From Mesoflavibacter sp037029465 (GTDB taxonomy: Bacteria > Bacteroidota > Bacteroidia > Flavobacteriales > Flavobacteriaceae), in the NCBI RefSeq assembly GCF_037029465.1, contig NZ_JAYMEM010000030.1, positions 85,513-149,512 of the forward strand: DNA of 64,000 nucleotides, read 5' to 3'. The position numbers and the translations under genes were made by a program. The notes beneath the pieces were generated by a model. The model saw only the letters and a list, made by a program, of their open reading frames with translations, had not been told where the DNA came from and did no database searches. Of this stretch, positions 14,898-24,497 are shown one piece after another; position 1 is the first letter of the stretch; each line of letters begins with the position of its first letter.

Positions 14898-15827
14898 CTT
14901 AATATTGAATTTTTTCAAAATTTGACTCATACCAAAAATTAATTTTAGAATAGTTGGATGTTGCTTCAATAAAAATAATTGTTTTTTGTTTAGAGAATCT
15001 GGGTTTATTTTATCTATATACTCATCTGTTTTAAGCGTATTCTTAACTAACTTATATTGTATTGAAATGGAATATCTGTTAAGATCTAAATAGGTTTTTA
15101 AAGAAGGATTGTTTTTTGCTTCCTCTTCATACTTATCCAAGTCGATAAAACGTCTTAAATTAGTATTACTGTTGCTAATTCTATTATCAGAATCTAATAT
15201 GTGAATTGCCGAAACTTTATTGCTAAAAGCTACTTTATAATTTAATGCAATTCTAATCCATAAATCAGTGTCTTCACCTGCTCCCAAAGTAATTTTTTCA
15301 TCAAAACCATTAAAATCTTCTAAAATACTTTTTGGTATCATTACTGAAGAAGTCCAAGCTATGTTATTAATTTTAGAGGCTTTAAAATAATCCTCTACAA
15401 TACCTTTCCAAGGTTTATCATTAGGTATAGAGTTGTATCTTGACGGTATATCTAAATTACCTTCTTTTTTAAAATAAGCTTTGCAGTATAATCCACAATC
15501 CGGAAATTGTTCTTGTAGTTTTTTTAAATCCTCTAAATGGTGTTTAAACCATATATCATCTGCATCTAAAAAAGCAATAAACTTGCCCACTGCTTTTGAT
15601 ATTCCAAAATTTCTAGCTTTAGATACGCCTTGATTTATAGTTGAAAAGATATTTAATCTTTTATCCTCAATAGTATCTAATACCTTAAGACTATTATCTG
15701 TAGAACCATCATTAATTACTATTATTTCAAAGTCACTAAAAGTTTGATCCAAAACACTTAAAATAGTTTTTTTTATGTGTTTTTGTTTGTTGTAAAGTGG
15801 TATGACTATTGAAATTAACGGTTCCAT
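14883..15827 (-). CDS. glycosyltransferase family 2
   Basis: 314 residues. The classic GT2 N-terminus ISIVIPLYNKQKHIKKTILS is followed by INDGSTDNS (38-46), the NQGVSKARNFGI segment and the metal-binding DAD of FLDADD at 87-92. ED near GAGEDTDLWIR is the probable catalytic base region. It is the last gene of the minus-strand run containing another GT2, ftsE and the GT39-like gene. The 3' end overlaps the convergent ketoisomerase gene by 15 bases. Acceptor and donor are unknown. Confidence 0.9.
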   Translation of the reverse strand: MEPLISIVIPLYNKQKHIKKTILSVLDQTFSDFEIIVINDGSTDNSLKVLDTIEDKRLNIFSTINQGVSKARNFGISKAVGKFIAFLDADDIWFKHHLEDLKKLQEQFPDCGLYCKAYFKKEGNLDIPSRYNSIPNDKPWKGIVEDYFKASKINNIAWTSSVMIPKSILEDFNGFDEKITLGAGEDTDLWIRIALNYKVAFSNKVSAIHILDSDNRISNSNTNLRRFIDLDKYEEEAKNNPSLKTYLDLNRYSISIQYKLVKNTLKTDEYIDKINPDSLNKKQLFLLKQHPTILKLIFGMSQILKKFNIKLSSF

Positions 15828-15832
15828 TAAAT

Positions 15833-16717
15833 CTAATTTAAGGATAAATTACACATGTAGCAGATTTTATATAGCTGAAGTAATTTGATAGAAGGCGCAT
15901 TACCTGTAAGGTTATTTTTTATTGTTTTGTTAAAGATTTTAAAGGCATATGAAAAAAGAAATCTTAATCTTAACTTCTTTAAAATTAAGTAAGCTTTTAA
16001 CAAGTCATTTTGATGTGTTTTAATTTTGTTTTCATTGTACAAAGTTAAAAGATTGTAGATTGCCTTTTCAACCTTCAGAAGGTAAGTAATGTTACTTTCA
16101 AGACCTAAATGAATAACTTCATTGTCAATATGAAGAATATTGGTGTTTTGTTCTTTAAGTAGTATGGCAAAAATCAAATCTCCTCCGTAAGTATTTGTCT
16201 TAAATTGCTTTGAAAAGAATAAATAGATGTCTTTTTTTATAAATAAGTTAGCAGAAGTCACAACTTTATAAGGTTTTAAGTTTCTTTTTACAGCAGGAAC
16301 TTCTTCGTTTTGTTTGCCATATTTCCACCTTAAAAGCTGCTTGTTACTATTTTTTTCTTCATAAAATAACCCCCCAAAAATAGCTAAATAATCCTGGTTT
16401 GTATAGTTTACATATTTATTAATAAAATGACCATTCTTAGGTAAAACATCTGCATCTAAAAACAAAAGCCACTTGTTTTTAGCTAATTTAGCTAAATGTT
16501 CTCTTGTTGCTATTCTACCTTTGTTTTCACGACTGATTTTATAAAAGCAATTAGATAAAGCTTCAATTTTTTTATTTGCTTCAGTGAAATTAGAATCAGA
16601 ATTGTCATCTAAGCAGATAATTTCAAAGACTATGTTTTCTTTTAAACATTTTTTATGAATGTTTAATACCAAATCGTAGATGTAGTAATTGTAAGTTGGT
16701 ATTAAAATGGATAACAT
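15833..16717 (-). CDS. glycosyltransferase family 2
   Basis: 294 residues. GT-A fold with LSILIPTYNYYIYDLVLNI at the start, ICLDDNSDS near 34-42, the helix ENKGRIATREHLA, and the metal-binding DAD at 88-90 (LLFLDADVLP). The middle carries the GGDLIFA acidic region. It starts 5 bases after the ftsE gene ends in transcription order, and the next GT2 gene follows 5 bases later, so these form one operon. The substrate is unknown, presumably a nucleotide sugar for the surface glycan. Confidence 0.85.
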   Translation of the reverse strand: MLSILIPTYNYYIYDLVLNIHKKCLKENIVFEIICLDDNSDSNFTEANKKIEALSNCFYKISRENKGRIATREHLAKLAKNKWLLFLDADVLPKNGHFINKYVNYTNQDYLAIFGGLFYEEKNSNKQLLRWKYGKQNEEVPAVKRNLKPYKVVTSANLFIKKDIYLFFSKQFKTNTYGGDLIFAILLKEQNTNILHIDNEVIHLGLESNITYLLKVEKAIYNLLTLYNENKIKTHQNDLLKAYLILKKLRLRFLFSYAFKIFNKTIKNNLTGNAPSIKLLQLYKICYMCNLSLN

Positions 16718-16722
16718 AAAAT

Positions 16723-17406
16723 TTAGCTTTTACGTTGCACAACTTCAAATACCTTATTATCATCACATTTTAATGTCTTACTTGGATATTTTAAAAGTAA
16801 AGCATAATCATGTGTCGCCATTAGGATAGTGTTTCCATTTTTATTAATGTCTTGCAACACTTCCATAACCTCAATGCTAGTTTGTGGATCTAGATTACCT
16901 GTTGGTTCATCTGCTAAGATTAATTCGGGCTCATTTAATAGTGCTCTTGCTATTGCAATACGTTGCTGTTCTCCACCAGATAATTCATGAGGGAATTTAA
17001 AACCTTTGGTTTTCATTCCTACTTTATCCAAAACAGTTTCTATGCGTTCTTTCATTTTGTCTTTGTCTTTCCAGCCTGTAGCTTTTAAAACAAAGGTTAA
17101 ATTGTCAATTATCGTTCTATCTGTAAGTAGTTTAAAGTCTTGAAAAACAATGCCGAGTTTTCTTCTTAAAAATGGAATTTCTTTTTCTTTTAGCGTACGT
17201 AAATTAAAATCTACAATATGACCTTCACCTTGTGTTAGTTTTAAATCACCGTAAAGTGTTTTCATAAAACTACTTTTTCCAGATCCAGTTTTTCCAATTA
17301 AATAAACAAAATCTCCTTTGTTGACTTGTAAATTAACATCAGATAATACTAAACTTTCTCCTTGAAAGATGCTGGCGTCTTTTAATTCTAAAACGGTATT
17401 GGTCAT
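16723..17406 (-). CDS. ftsE: cell division ATP-binding protein FtsE
   Basis: 227 residues, the usual FtsE size. An ABC ATPase with Walker A GKTGSGKSS (38-46), Q-loop FQDF, signature LSGGEQQR (142-149) and Walker B LILADEPTG (162-170). FtsE pairs with the membrane protein FtsX and couples septal peptidoglycan hydrolysis to division. No ftsX is in this window. It overlaps the GT39-like gene by 4 bases and is followed closely by two glycosyltransferases, an unusual operon for a division gene. A generic LolD-like ABC ATPase is the alternative reading. Confidence 0.8.
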   Translation of the reverse strand: MTNTVLELKDASIFQGESLVLSDVNLQVNKGDFVYLIGKTGSGKSSFMKTLYGDLKLTQGEGHIVDFNLRTLKEKEIPFLRRKLGIVFQDFKLLTDRTIIDNLTFVLKATGWKDKDKMKERIETVLDKVGMKTKGFKFPHELSGGEQQRIAIARALLNEPELILADEPTGNLDPQTSIEVMEVLQDINKNGNTILMATHDYALLLKYPSKTLKCDDNKVFEVVQRKS

Positions 17407-18752
17407 AAAGAGTTCTTTTTTAAAACTAGTTCTTTTTTGTTTAAATTTTTAATTACAAAGTAAAGGATTAATCCGAAAAAAGGGAAGCAGTATCTACTAT
17501 TTTCTCCATATGCGACTAATGCTTGTGCTAAAGACCCAATAATGATAACGCTTACAATGAATAAATCAACATCTAATGCTTTATATGGTCTGTTAAAGAA
17601 TTGTAATAGTTTTAAAAAGCTGAATATTAAAAAAAGGATATTTATTACTATTAAAATGTATTGCTGAAAAAAAGACCATATTACAATTATTCCTTTTTTA
17701 AAATAAAGATTCTTAACTTCTTTATAGTTCCAGTAAAGACTATTTTTTGAGCCCCAATAAAGTAACCATGATTTGCTAACTTGTTTTAAGTATAAAAGGG
17801 GATAGTCTTTAAAAAGTTGTTTTGATATTTCTCCTAATTTATTTGATAATTCTATTTCAGTTAATTTAGTTTTTGTCAATAATTCATCATGTGCGCTCCA
17901 AACACTCATCGCAACTTTGTCTAAATCGTGTTTAATTAAAGAGTCTCTATGTTTAACAATAATGTCTCTTATTAAACCATCTTTGTTAGGTGCTTTTTCA
18001 AAAAAAGGAGTTGCTGTTTGAGCTAAGTTTATTCCAAAATATTGAGTGTTTGTAAAAACTCCTATTTTTTTTTGGTTGAAGTTATTCCATAAAAAATAAA
18101 ATAATATTGGAGTGCTGAGGATAATAATACTTTTAAAAAAAACTTTTTTAACGTTTAGTTTAATTGATTTTATGAAAAAGTACGCAACAAAAACAAAAGG
18201 GACATAAATGTAAAATGGCTTAATTAAATATAACCAACTAAGAACACAAGATAGTACTAAGTAGTAAATAATTGATGAATTAGGATTGAATAATTTATGT
18301 TTTATAACTAGCCAGATACTGGTTAATAAAATAAACGTAGTTAAAGCTTCTGTCAAGATGGCAAAGTCAAATAAAATTACATTTGCAAATGATGTATAGA
18401 TAATAGCAGTCCAAAATGATAGTAGTCTATTTTTACTGATAGATAAAATTATTTTGTATAATAAAACAGTACTTAAAACGCCTAGTAATAATTGAAATGC
18501 CACTAAAATCTTTAGGTTTTGTTTTAATAGACTAATTATAACTGGGAATCCAGGAGTTCTTTTAGCTGTGTAGTTAGACCAGTCAGATTCGCTAATAATG
18601 TTACTTAATGCCAGGTAGTCATAACTGTCGGGCATTAAAGTTATGGCACCATAAAGACAAACAAAAATTAACCTTACAACTATGGCAAAACCAATTACAA
18701 TTTTAATGTTTTTTTTATCTATAAATTTGTTGATTTTATTTACAAAGGACAT
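17403..18752 (-). CDS. GT39/ArnT-like membrane glycosyltransferase
   Basis: 449 residues with about 10-11 hydrophobic segments. The first periplasmic loop after the first helix holds the acidic motif MPDSYDYLALS, and a later ARTPGFPV-like motif (KRTPGFPVIISLL) matches the GT-C fold of GT39/PMT/ArnT enzymes, which use lipid-linked sugar donors on the outer face of the inner membrane. A long soluble loop follows around residues 235-330. It is the first gene of the minus-strand operon continuing with ftsE and two GT2 genes. The substrate is unknown. Confidence 0.65.
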   Translation of the reverse strand: MSFVNKINKFIDKKNIKIVIGFAIVVRLIFVCLYGAITLMPDSYDYLALSNIISESDWSNYTAKRTPGFPVIISLLKQNLKILVAFQLLLGVLSTVLLYKIILSISKNRLLSFWTAIIYTSFANVILFDFAILTEALTTFILLTSIWLVIKHKLFNPNSSIIYYLVLSCVLSWLYLIKPFYIYVPFVFVAYFFIKSIKLNVKKVFFKSIIILSTPILFYFLWNNFNQKKIGVFTNTQYFGINLAQTATPFFEKAPNKDGLIRDIIVKHRDSLIKHDLDKVAMSVWSAHDELLTKTKLTEIELSNKLGEISKQLFKDYPLLYLKQVSKSWLLYWGSKNSLYWNYKEVKNLYFKKGIIVIWSFFQQYILIVINILFLIFSFLKLLQFFNRPYKALDVDLFIVSVIIIGSLAQALVAYGENSRYCFPFFGLILYFVIKNLNKKELVLKKNSL

Positions 18753-18859
18753 TTAATAGTAAAAGGTTTATTTTAGTGTAAATATATAGTTTTATCCTTT
18801 ATTTAATAACTCCGTTTATAATTATTAGTTAAATCTAACGTTAACCTATTAGATTAATT

Positions 18860-18867
18860 TATCTTTG
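18860..18867 (+). promoter_or_regulatory. promoter -7 box for the TPR gene
   Basis: TATCTTTG matches TAnnTTTG and lies 24 bases before the ATG at 18892. It overlaps an in-frame TTG at 18865, which argues against that TTG as start codon. Confidence 0.55.
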
Positions 18868-18891
18868 ATTTACAATTTAAAAAACGTGTCA

Positions 18892-21800
18892 ATGTTAGTA
18901 AAAAAACAGCTCACCTTTTTAGTGGTTTTTCTATTTTCGGTAATGATGATGGCGCAACAAACCGCCATTTACACTAGTCCTTTAACCGATTATCAAAAAG
19001 CACTTCAACTATTTAATAATCAACAATATTTAGCAGCACAGACCTTGTTTAGTCAGGTTAAAAAACAAACTGATAATCCAAATATCGAAAGTGATTGTGC
19101 TTTCTATATTGCTAATTCGGCAATTAGATTAAACCAACAAGGCGCAGATACGATGATGGAAAATTTTGTTGAAAATTATCCAACAAGTACTAAGAAAAAT
19201 ACAGCATTTTTAGATGTAGCCGATTATTATTTTGAAAACGGAAAATACGCCTACGCACAAAAATGGTACGAAAAAGTAGACGAAGCGTCTATGAGTAGAG
19301 CAGACCGAGAAAAATTCAATTTTAATAATGGTTACGCTTCTTTTGTAACCAAAAATTATAACGATGCTAAAAAGTATTTAACGCGTGTAGAGACTTCACA
19401 AAAATATGGTTCTCAAGCAAAATACTATTTAGGATTTATGTCTTATCAAGGTGATGATTATGATAGCGCCAACAAGTATTTTGATCAAGTTAGTGATGAC
19501 GAAAAATACAAAGAAAAGCTAAGTTATTATCAAGCCGATTTAAATTTTAAACTAGGTAAGTTTGAAAATGCGATAGAATTGGCTAAAGAAAAACTGCCAA
19601 CTAGTGATAGAAATGAAATTTCCGAACTTAATAAAATTATAGGCGAAAGCTATTTCAACCTAGAAAAATACAGCGAAGCCATTCCGTATTTAAAAGAATA
19701 TCAAGGTAGAAAAGGTAAGTGGAGTAATACCGATTATTACCAATTAGGTTACGCGTATTACAAGCAAAAGGATTACGATAGTGCGATTTCAGAATTTAAT
19801 AAAATTGTAAGCGCAAACAATAGTGTTGCCCAAAATGCTTATTATCATTTAGGTGAAAGTTATGTGCATGTTGGAAAAAAGCAAGAAGCATTAAATGCTT
19901 TTAGAAATGCATCTCAAATGGATTATGATTTAAAAATTCAAGAAGATGCTTGGTTAAATTATGCCAAAATTAGTTACGAGATTGGTAACGCTTACCAATC
20001 GGTACCACAAGTGTTGACAGGTTATTTAGAAAAATATCCTGAAACGCAATATAAAGATGAAGTAGAGACACTTTTAATAGACTCTTACATCACCTCTAAA
20101 AATTATAAAGAAGCGTTAGAGCTATTAAAAAACAAAAAGAGTTTTGAAAGCAAAGTGGCGTATCAAAAAGTAGCGTTTTATCGTGGTTTAGAATTATATA
20201 ATGAAGGAAATTATCAAGAAGCAAAAGACCTTTTTGAAACATCTTTAAGCGAGCAACAAGACCAAACCTTTACAGCACGTGCAACTTTTTGGAACGCCGA
20301 AACCGATTATAATTTAAGTGATTACAACGAAGCTTTGATTGGTTTTAAACAGTTTGAACAACAAACAGAAGCGCCTTCAACTTCAGAATATACTAACTTA
20401 GATTATAATATAGCTTATACTTACTTTAAACAAAAAAAGTATAGTGAAGCGACGCAGTATTTCAACAGTTTTATCTCAAAACACAAAGAAGATAAAGTAA
20501 GACTTAATGATGCTTACTTGCGTTTAGCCGATGGTTATTTTGTGTCAAGTCGTTATTCAGATGCTATTTCGGCTTACGAAAAAGCAATTGCTGTTGGACA
20601 ATTAGAAAATGATTATGCTTTCTTTCAAAAGGCGATGAGTTATGGTTACATCAGTCAAGATGCTAAAAAAAGAAGTGAGTTAGAGCAATTTATTTCAACC
20701 TATAAAAATTCAAAGCTACGTGATGATGCGATGTATGCGTTAGGAGATTCTTATGTAAAATCTGGTGACGATGCTAAAGCAATTCAAACCTTTGATCGCT
20801 TAATTTCAGAATACAAAACAAGTCCGTTTAACAGCAAAGCGCAATTGCGTCAAGGATTAGTGTTCTATAATAAAAGTGATAATCAACGTGCATTGACTAA
20901 GTTAAAAGCTGTGGCAGAGAATTATCCAAATTCGGCAGAAGCTAATCAAGCGGTTTCTACTGCACGATTAATTTACATAGATTTAGGTCAGGTAGATGCT
21001 TATGCGGCTTGGGTTAATACTTTGGATTATGTAGAAGTTACCGATGCCGATTTAGATAACGATACTTACGAAGCTGCCGAAAAACAGTTTTTAGACAACA
21101 ATACCAACGCAGCGATTAAGCAGTTTAACAACTATTTAAATCAATTCCCTAATGGGTTGCATGCCAATTCTGCACATTTCTATTTGGCACAATTGTACTT
21201 TAAAAAGGACTTAGCAGAGAATGCAAAACCACATTTTGAATATGTTGTAAACCAATCGCAAAGCGAATTTACAGAAGAAGCTTTGCTGCGTTTGTCTCAA
21301 ATTCAGTTAGATCAAAAAGATTGGAATGCAGCAATACCAACGTTAAAGCGTTTGGAAGCCGAATCTAATTTTCCGCAAAATACACTTTTTGCGCAGTCTA
21401 ATTTAATGCAAGCCAATTATCAGTTAGAGCAATATAATCAAGCAGTTGCTTACGCGGAAAAAGTACTTGCTAACAACAATTTAGATAACAAAATTAAAAG
21501 CGATGCTCACGTCATTATTGCACGTTCTGCTATAAAAACAAACGATGAAGCTAAAGCTAAAACAGCATATCAAAACGTTGAAGAAACAGCAACAGGTGAA
21601 ACTGCTGCAGAAGCTTTGTACTATAGTGCTTATTTTAAAAACAAAGAAGGTGACTATGAAGCTTCTAATGCTGTTGCGCAGCAGTTAGCTAAAGATTATT
21701 CGGGTTACAAATATTACGGAGCAAAAGGGTTAATCGTTATGGCAAAGAATTTTTACGCTTTAGGCGATGCGTTTCAAGCGACTTACATTTTAGAAAGTGT

Positions 21801-21912
21801 GATTAAAAACTTTAGCAACTTTGAAGATGTAAAAACAGAAGCCGAAACCGAATTAGCAACTATAAAAGCAGAAGAAGCTAAAACAAATTCTTCTGTAATT
21901 ACCGAAGATTAA
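18892..21912 (+). CDS. large secreted tetratricopeptide-repeat protein
   Basis: 1006 residues. A signal peptide (MLVKKQLTFLVVFLFSVMMMA) leads into more than 15 TPR-like helical repeats spanning nearly the entire length (for example YYQLGYAYYKQKDYDSAIS and DAMYALGDSYVKSGDDAKAI). It ends in a charged helix rich in A and E. It is probably periplasmic or outer-membrane associated and acts as a protein-binding scaffold. The ATG at 18892 is chosen because it opens the signal peptide and lies downstream of the promoter box. An outer-membrane barrel protein gene starts 30 bases later, so the pair probably works together at the cell envelope. No specific function is known to me. Confidence 0.8.
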   Translation: MLVKKQLTFLVVFLFSVMMMAQQTAIYTSPLTDYQKALQLFNNQQYLAAQTLFSQVKKQTDNPNIESDCAFYIANSAIRLNQQGADTMMENFVENYPTSTKKNTAFLDVADYYFENGKYAYAQKWYEKVDEASMSRADREKFNFNNGYASFVTKNYNDAKKYLTRVETSQKYGSQAKYYLGFMSYQGDDYDSANKYFDQVSDDEKYKEKLSYYQADLNFKLGKFENAIELAKEKLPTSDRNEISELNKIIGESYFNLEKYSEAIPYLKEYQGRKGKWSNTDYYQLGYAYYKQKDYDSAISEFNKIVSANNSVAQNAYYHLGESYVHVGKKQEALNAFRNASQMDYDLKIQEDAWLNYAKISYEIGNAYQSVPQVLTGYLEKYPETQYKDEVETLLIDSYITSKNYKEALELLKNKKSFESKVAYQKVAFYRGLELYNEGNYQEAKDLFETSLSEQQDQTFTARATFWNAETDYNLSDYNEALIGFKQFEQQTEAPSTSEYTNLDYNIAYTYFKQKKYSEATQYFNSFISKHKEDKVRLNDAYLRLADGYFVSSRYSDAISAYEKAIAVGQLENDYAFFQKAMSYGYISQDAKKRSELEQFISTYKNSKLRDDAMYALGDSYVKSGDDAKAIQTFDRLISEYKTSPFNSKAQLRQGLVFYNKSDNQRALTKLKAVAENYPNSAEANQAVSTARLIYIDLGQVDAYAAWVNTLDYVEVTDADLDNDTYEAAEKQFLDNNTNAAIKQFNNYLNQFPNGLHANSAHFYLAQLYFKKDLAENAKPHFEYVVNQSQSEFTEEALLRLSQIQLDQKDWNAAIPTLKRLEAESNFPQNTLFAQSNLMQANYQLEQYNQAVAYAEKVLANNNLDNKIKSDAHVIIARSAIKTNDEAKAKTAYQNVEETATGETAAEALYYSAYFKNKEGDYEASNAVAQQLAKDYSGYKYYGAKGLIVMAKNFYALGDAFQATYILESVIKNFSNFEDVKTEAETELATIKAEEAKTNSSVITED

Positions 21913-21942
21913 GATACAATCATAATTCAATAAAACTAAATT

Positions 21943-23676
21943 ATGTTTAACAACAAAAAGCAAATTATATTACTGTTTTTATCATTGATAACGACCGTAA
22001 TGTTATTTTCTCAAGAAAGAGATCAAGACACTATAAATACAGATGTTATAGATGTTATAAAGCCATATACGCCAACCGTTTCTGACGCATTTAAAGTTAA
22101 AGAAACACCAACTTTAGATGACGCCGAAACAGGTACAAAAAAAGAGGTGCAATACAATATTTTTTCGTTTCCTGTAGCGTCAACATTTACACCAGCAAAA
22201 GGTAAAGCTGCAGTTGTTGATAAAGCAAAAAAGGTAAAATTATATGATAATTACGCTAGTTTAGGTGTAGGAACATATACAACAATTGTTGGTGAAGTGT
22301 TTTTAAACCATGCTATTGGTCGTGATCAATCTTTGAGTGCGCACGTTGCACACCAATCGTCGCAAGGTGATATAGATGGTGTGTTGACAGATAATGATTA
22401 TTCAGATTCTAAATTAAATTTAAGCTATACTAATAGGAATAGAGATTTTACTTGGACGGCTTTAGGTGGATTTCAATACCAAACCTATAATTGGTATGGC
22501 TTACAACAACCATTATTTGATCAGACAACAGCAGATGGCTTGGATGTTGGTCATTCCTTTTACACAGCGCATGTTGGTGGTGATATAAAGTTTGAAGAGG
22601 CAATAATTAATGATGCAAGTGTGTTGTTTAGACGTTTTGGAGACGATTACAGTTCTGGAGAAAATAGATTTAAAGCTGATGTAAACGGAACAGTGACCAT
22701 TCAAGATTTAGATATAAATACAGGCGTTTTTGTAGATTATTTAAGCGGAAGTTTTGACCGTGATTACTACTCGCCAACCGAATTAAACTATGGTAATTTT
22801 CAAGTTGGTGTCAATCCTAAATTACAACTTAAACAAGACGATTTAACGGTAGATTTAGGTTTAAAAGCAGTTTACTTTAATAACACAGAAGCTAGTGATA
22901 GTAAGTTTTTTATCTATCCAGATATTGCAGCTAGTTATAAGTTAGTAGACGAAATTTTAATCGTATTTGGTGGTGTAAAAGGAGGATTAATACAAAATAA
23001 CTATCATGATTTTGCACAAGAAAATCCGTTTGTGTCACCTAATTTATATATCGTTCCTACAGATCAACAATACAACGCGTTTGGAGGATTAAGAGGAAAG
23101 TTATCTAGTAACACTAGCTATTCTGTAAGCGGTCGTTACCAAGCAGAGCGCAGTAAAGCACTTTACATTAATAATGATGTTTTAGAAACAGAGCAACCTT
23201 ACACTTATGGTAATTCTTTTGGAGTAGTTTATGATAATGTAAATACGTTTAGCGTTGCAGGAGAAGTAAATGTTGATGTAAATAGAAACTTTACTTTAGG
23301 CTTAAAAGCAGAATACTTTACTTACGATGTTAAGAATGAAGAAGAAGCGTGGAACTTACCAGATATTGAGGCTTCATTATTTTTAGACTATCAGATAAAC
23401 GAACATTGGTTTGCAGGTGCTAATTTATTTTATGTTGGTGAGCGTAAAGATTTATTATTTGTGCCAAGTTTGCTAGCTCCGCCAACAAATCAAGTAGTAA
23501 CTTTAGATAGTTATTTTGATGCTAATGCGCATGTGGGTTATCATATTACAGACAGATGGTCTGCATTTGTAAAAGCAAATAATATTGCTTCTCAAAATTA
23601 TAATAAGTGGCAAAATACACCAGTTCAAGGTATTCAGTTTTTAGCTGGTGCGACTTACAAGTTTGATTTTGATTAG
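21943..23676 (+). CDS. outer-membrane beta-barrel protein (TonB-receptor-like barrel without plug)
   Basis: 577 residues. A signal peptide (MFNNKKQIILLFLSLITTVMLFS) is followed by a short periplasmic segment. Then come repeated amphipathic strands with aromatic girdles (YNWYGLQQPL, DNYASLGVGTYTT), ending in the strand GIQFLAGATYKFDFD with the terminal aromatic residue typical of outer-membrane barrels. The length and lack of a plug domain separate it from full TonB-dependent receptors. It is cotranscribed with the TPR protein upstream (30-base gap). It ends 3 bases before the convergent methyltransferase gene. The substrate is unknown. Confidence 0.7.
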   Translation: MFNNKKQIILLFLSLITTVMLFSQERDQDTINTDVIDVIKPYTPTVSDAFKVKETPTLDDAETGTKKEVQYNIFSFPVASTFTPAKGKAAVVDKAKKVKLYDNYASLGVGTYTTIVGEVFLNHAIGRDQSLSAHVAHQSSQGDIDGVLTDNDYSDSKLNLSYTNRNRDFTWTALGGFQYQTYNWYGLQQPLFDQTTADGLDVGHSFYTAHVGGDIKFEEAIINDASVLFRRFGDDYSSGENRFKADVNGTVTIQDLDINTGVFVDYLSGSFDRDYYSPTELNYGNFQVGVNPKLQLKQDDLTVDLGLKAVYFNNTEASDSKFFIYPDIAASYKLVDEILIVFGGVKGGLIQNNYHDFAQENPFVSPNLYIVPTDQQYNAFGGLRGKLSSNTSYSVSGRYQAERSKALYINNDVLETEQPYTYGNSFGVVYDNVNTFSVAGEVNVDVNRNFTLGLKAEYFTYDVKNEEEAWNLPDIEASLFLDYQINEHWFAGANLFYVGERKDLLFVPSLLAPPTNQVVTLDSYFDANAHVGYHITDRWSAFVKANNIASQNYNKWQNTPVQGIQFLAGATYKFDFD

Positions 23677-23679
23677 AGA

Positions 23680-24378
23680 TTAAACAGATAATTTAGCCAA
23701 ATAATCATAATGCTCGCCTTCAGTGAGCATTTCGCATTTTAAACCAACAGCTTTGCATGCGGTATCTAATAAATTAAAGTCTAGGTAAAGCCATTTCATT
23801 GGTGTTTCTTTTTCACCTTTATAAAAAATGTAATAGTCTAATTCGCCATAATAATTGGCATTCATATCGTGCCAAAATCCGCCATCTTCATCTAAGTACA
23901 TATATTTAATGTCGCTAGAGTCGATTAAGATTTGTCCATTTTTATTTAAAATAGACTTTAAGTGAAGCAGGTATTTAGACACTTGATTTAAGGTTTGAAA
24001 AATACCAGTGCCATTCATAAGTAACAAAATAGTATCAAAATTTTCAGTTTCATCCAAAACCGATTTATGTTCAATATTTAAAACGCCTCTTTTTTTTGCA
24101 ACTTCCACAGCGCCTTTAGAGATGTCTATTGCTTTAACTTCAATCTCTTTTTGCTGTAAATACAAACTATGGCTACCTGCGCCACAACCAACATCAAGCG
24201 TTTTGCCTTCTGCTAATTTTAGTGCTTTTTGCTCTAATTTAGGCATATCTTTAAAACTTCTGAATAAATAGGGAAGCGGTAATTCGTCTTCATCAGAAAT
24301 GTTAGTTGAGGTAATAATATCTTCGGTGTAGTTATCATTTTGATAATCTAGTAAGGCTTTACCAAAAAGGTCTTTCAT
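23680..24378 (-). CDS. class I SAM-dependent methyltransferase
   Basis: 232 residues. Rossmann-fold methyltransferase with motif I LDVGCGAGSHS (61-71), the acidic post-motif II residue in VKAIDISKGAVEVA, and motif IV FDTILLLMNG. The substrate is not predictable; small-molecule targets are common in this group. It is convergent with the barrel protein gene (3-base gap) and divergent from the cysteine-cluster gene. The 119-base spacer to that gene contains a REP-like palindrome. Confidence 0.85.
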   Translation of the reverse strand: MKDLFGKALLDYQNDNYTEDIITSTNISDEDELPLPYLFRSFKDMPKLEQKALKLAEGKTLDVGCGAGSHSLYLQQKEIEVKAIDISKGAVEVAKKRGVLNIEHKSVLDETENFDTILLLMNGTGIFQTLNQVSKYLLHLKSILNKNGQILIDSSDIKYMYLDEDGGFWHDMNANYYGELDYYIFYKGEKETPMKWLYLDFNLLDTACKAVGLKCEMLTEGEHYDYLAKLSV

Positions 24379-24449
24379 TTTTAATTATAGTCTTTAATTT
24401 TTATCTTCAGGCTTCAAACTTCTCTCTTCCATATTCAGTTATCAATTCA

Positions 24450-24466
24450 TTTCCGCGAAAGCGAAA
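24450..24466. repeat. 17-base REP-like palindromic repeat, copy 1
   Basis: TTTCCGCGAAAGCGAAA lies in the intergenic region upstream of the cysteine-cluster gene. It occurs identically at 36836-36852 inside a coding sequence. The core CGCGAAAGCG is a near-palindrome that resembles short dispersed repeats I recall from flavobacterial genomes. Confidence 0.6.
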
Positions 24467-24485
24467 AAACATAGTATTAAAATAG

Positions 24486-24493
24486 TATTTTTG
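24486..24493 (+). promoter_or_regulatory. promoter -7 box adjacent to the start codon (possible leaderless mRNA)
   Basis: TATTTTTG fits TAnnTTTG and ends 4 bases before the ATG at 24498. If used, transcription would begin at or very near the start codon. No -33 TTG is seen. Confidence 0.4.
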
Positions 24494-24497
24494 CACC

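Noticed and set aside
18865..18891. TTG start for the TPR protein
   Set aside because: The TTG lies inside the TATCTTTG promoter box, and the signal peptide begins at the ATG 18892.
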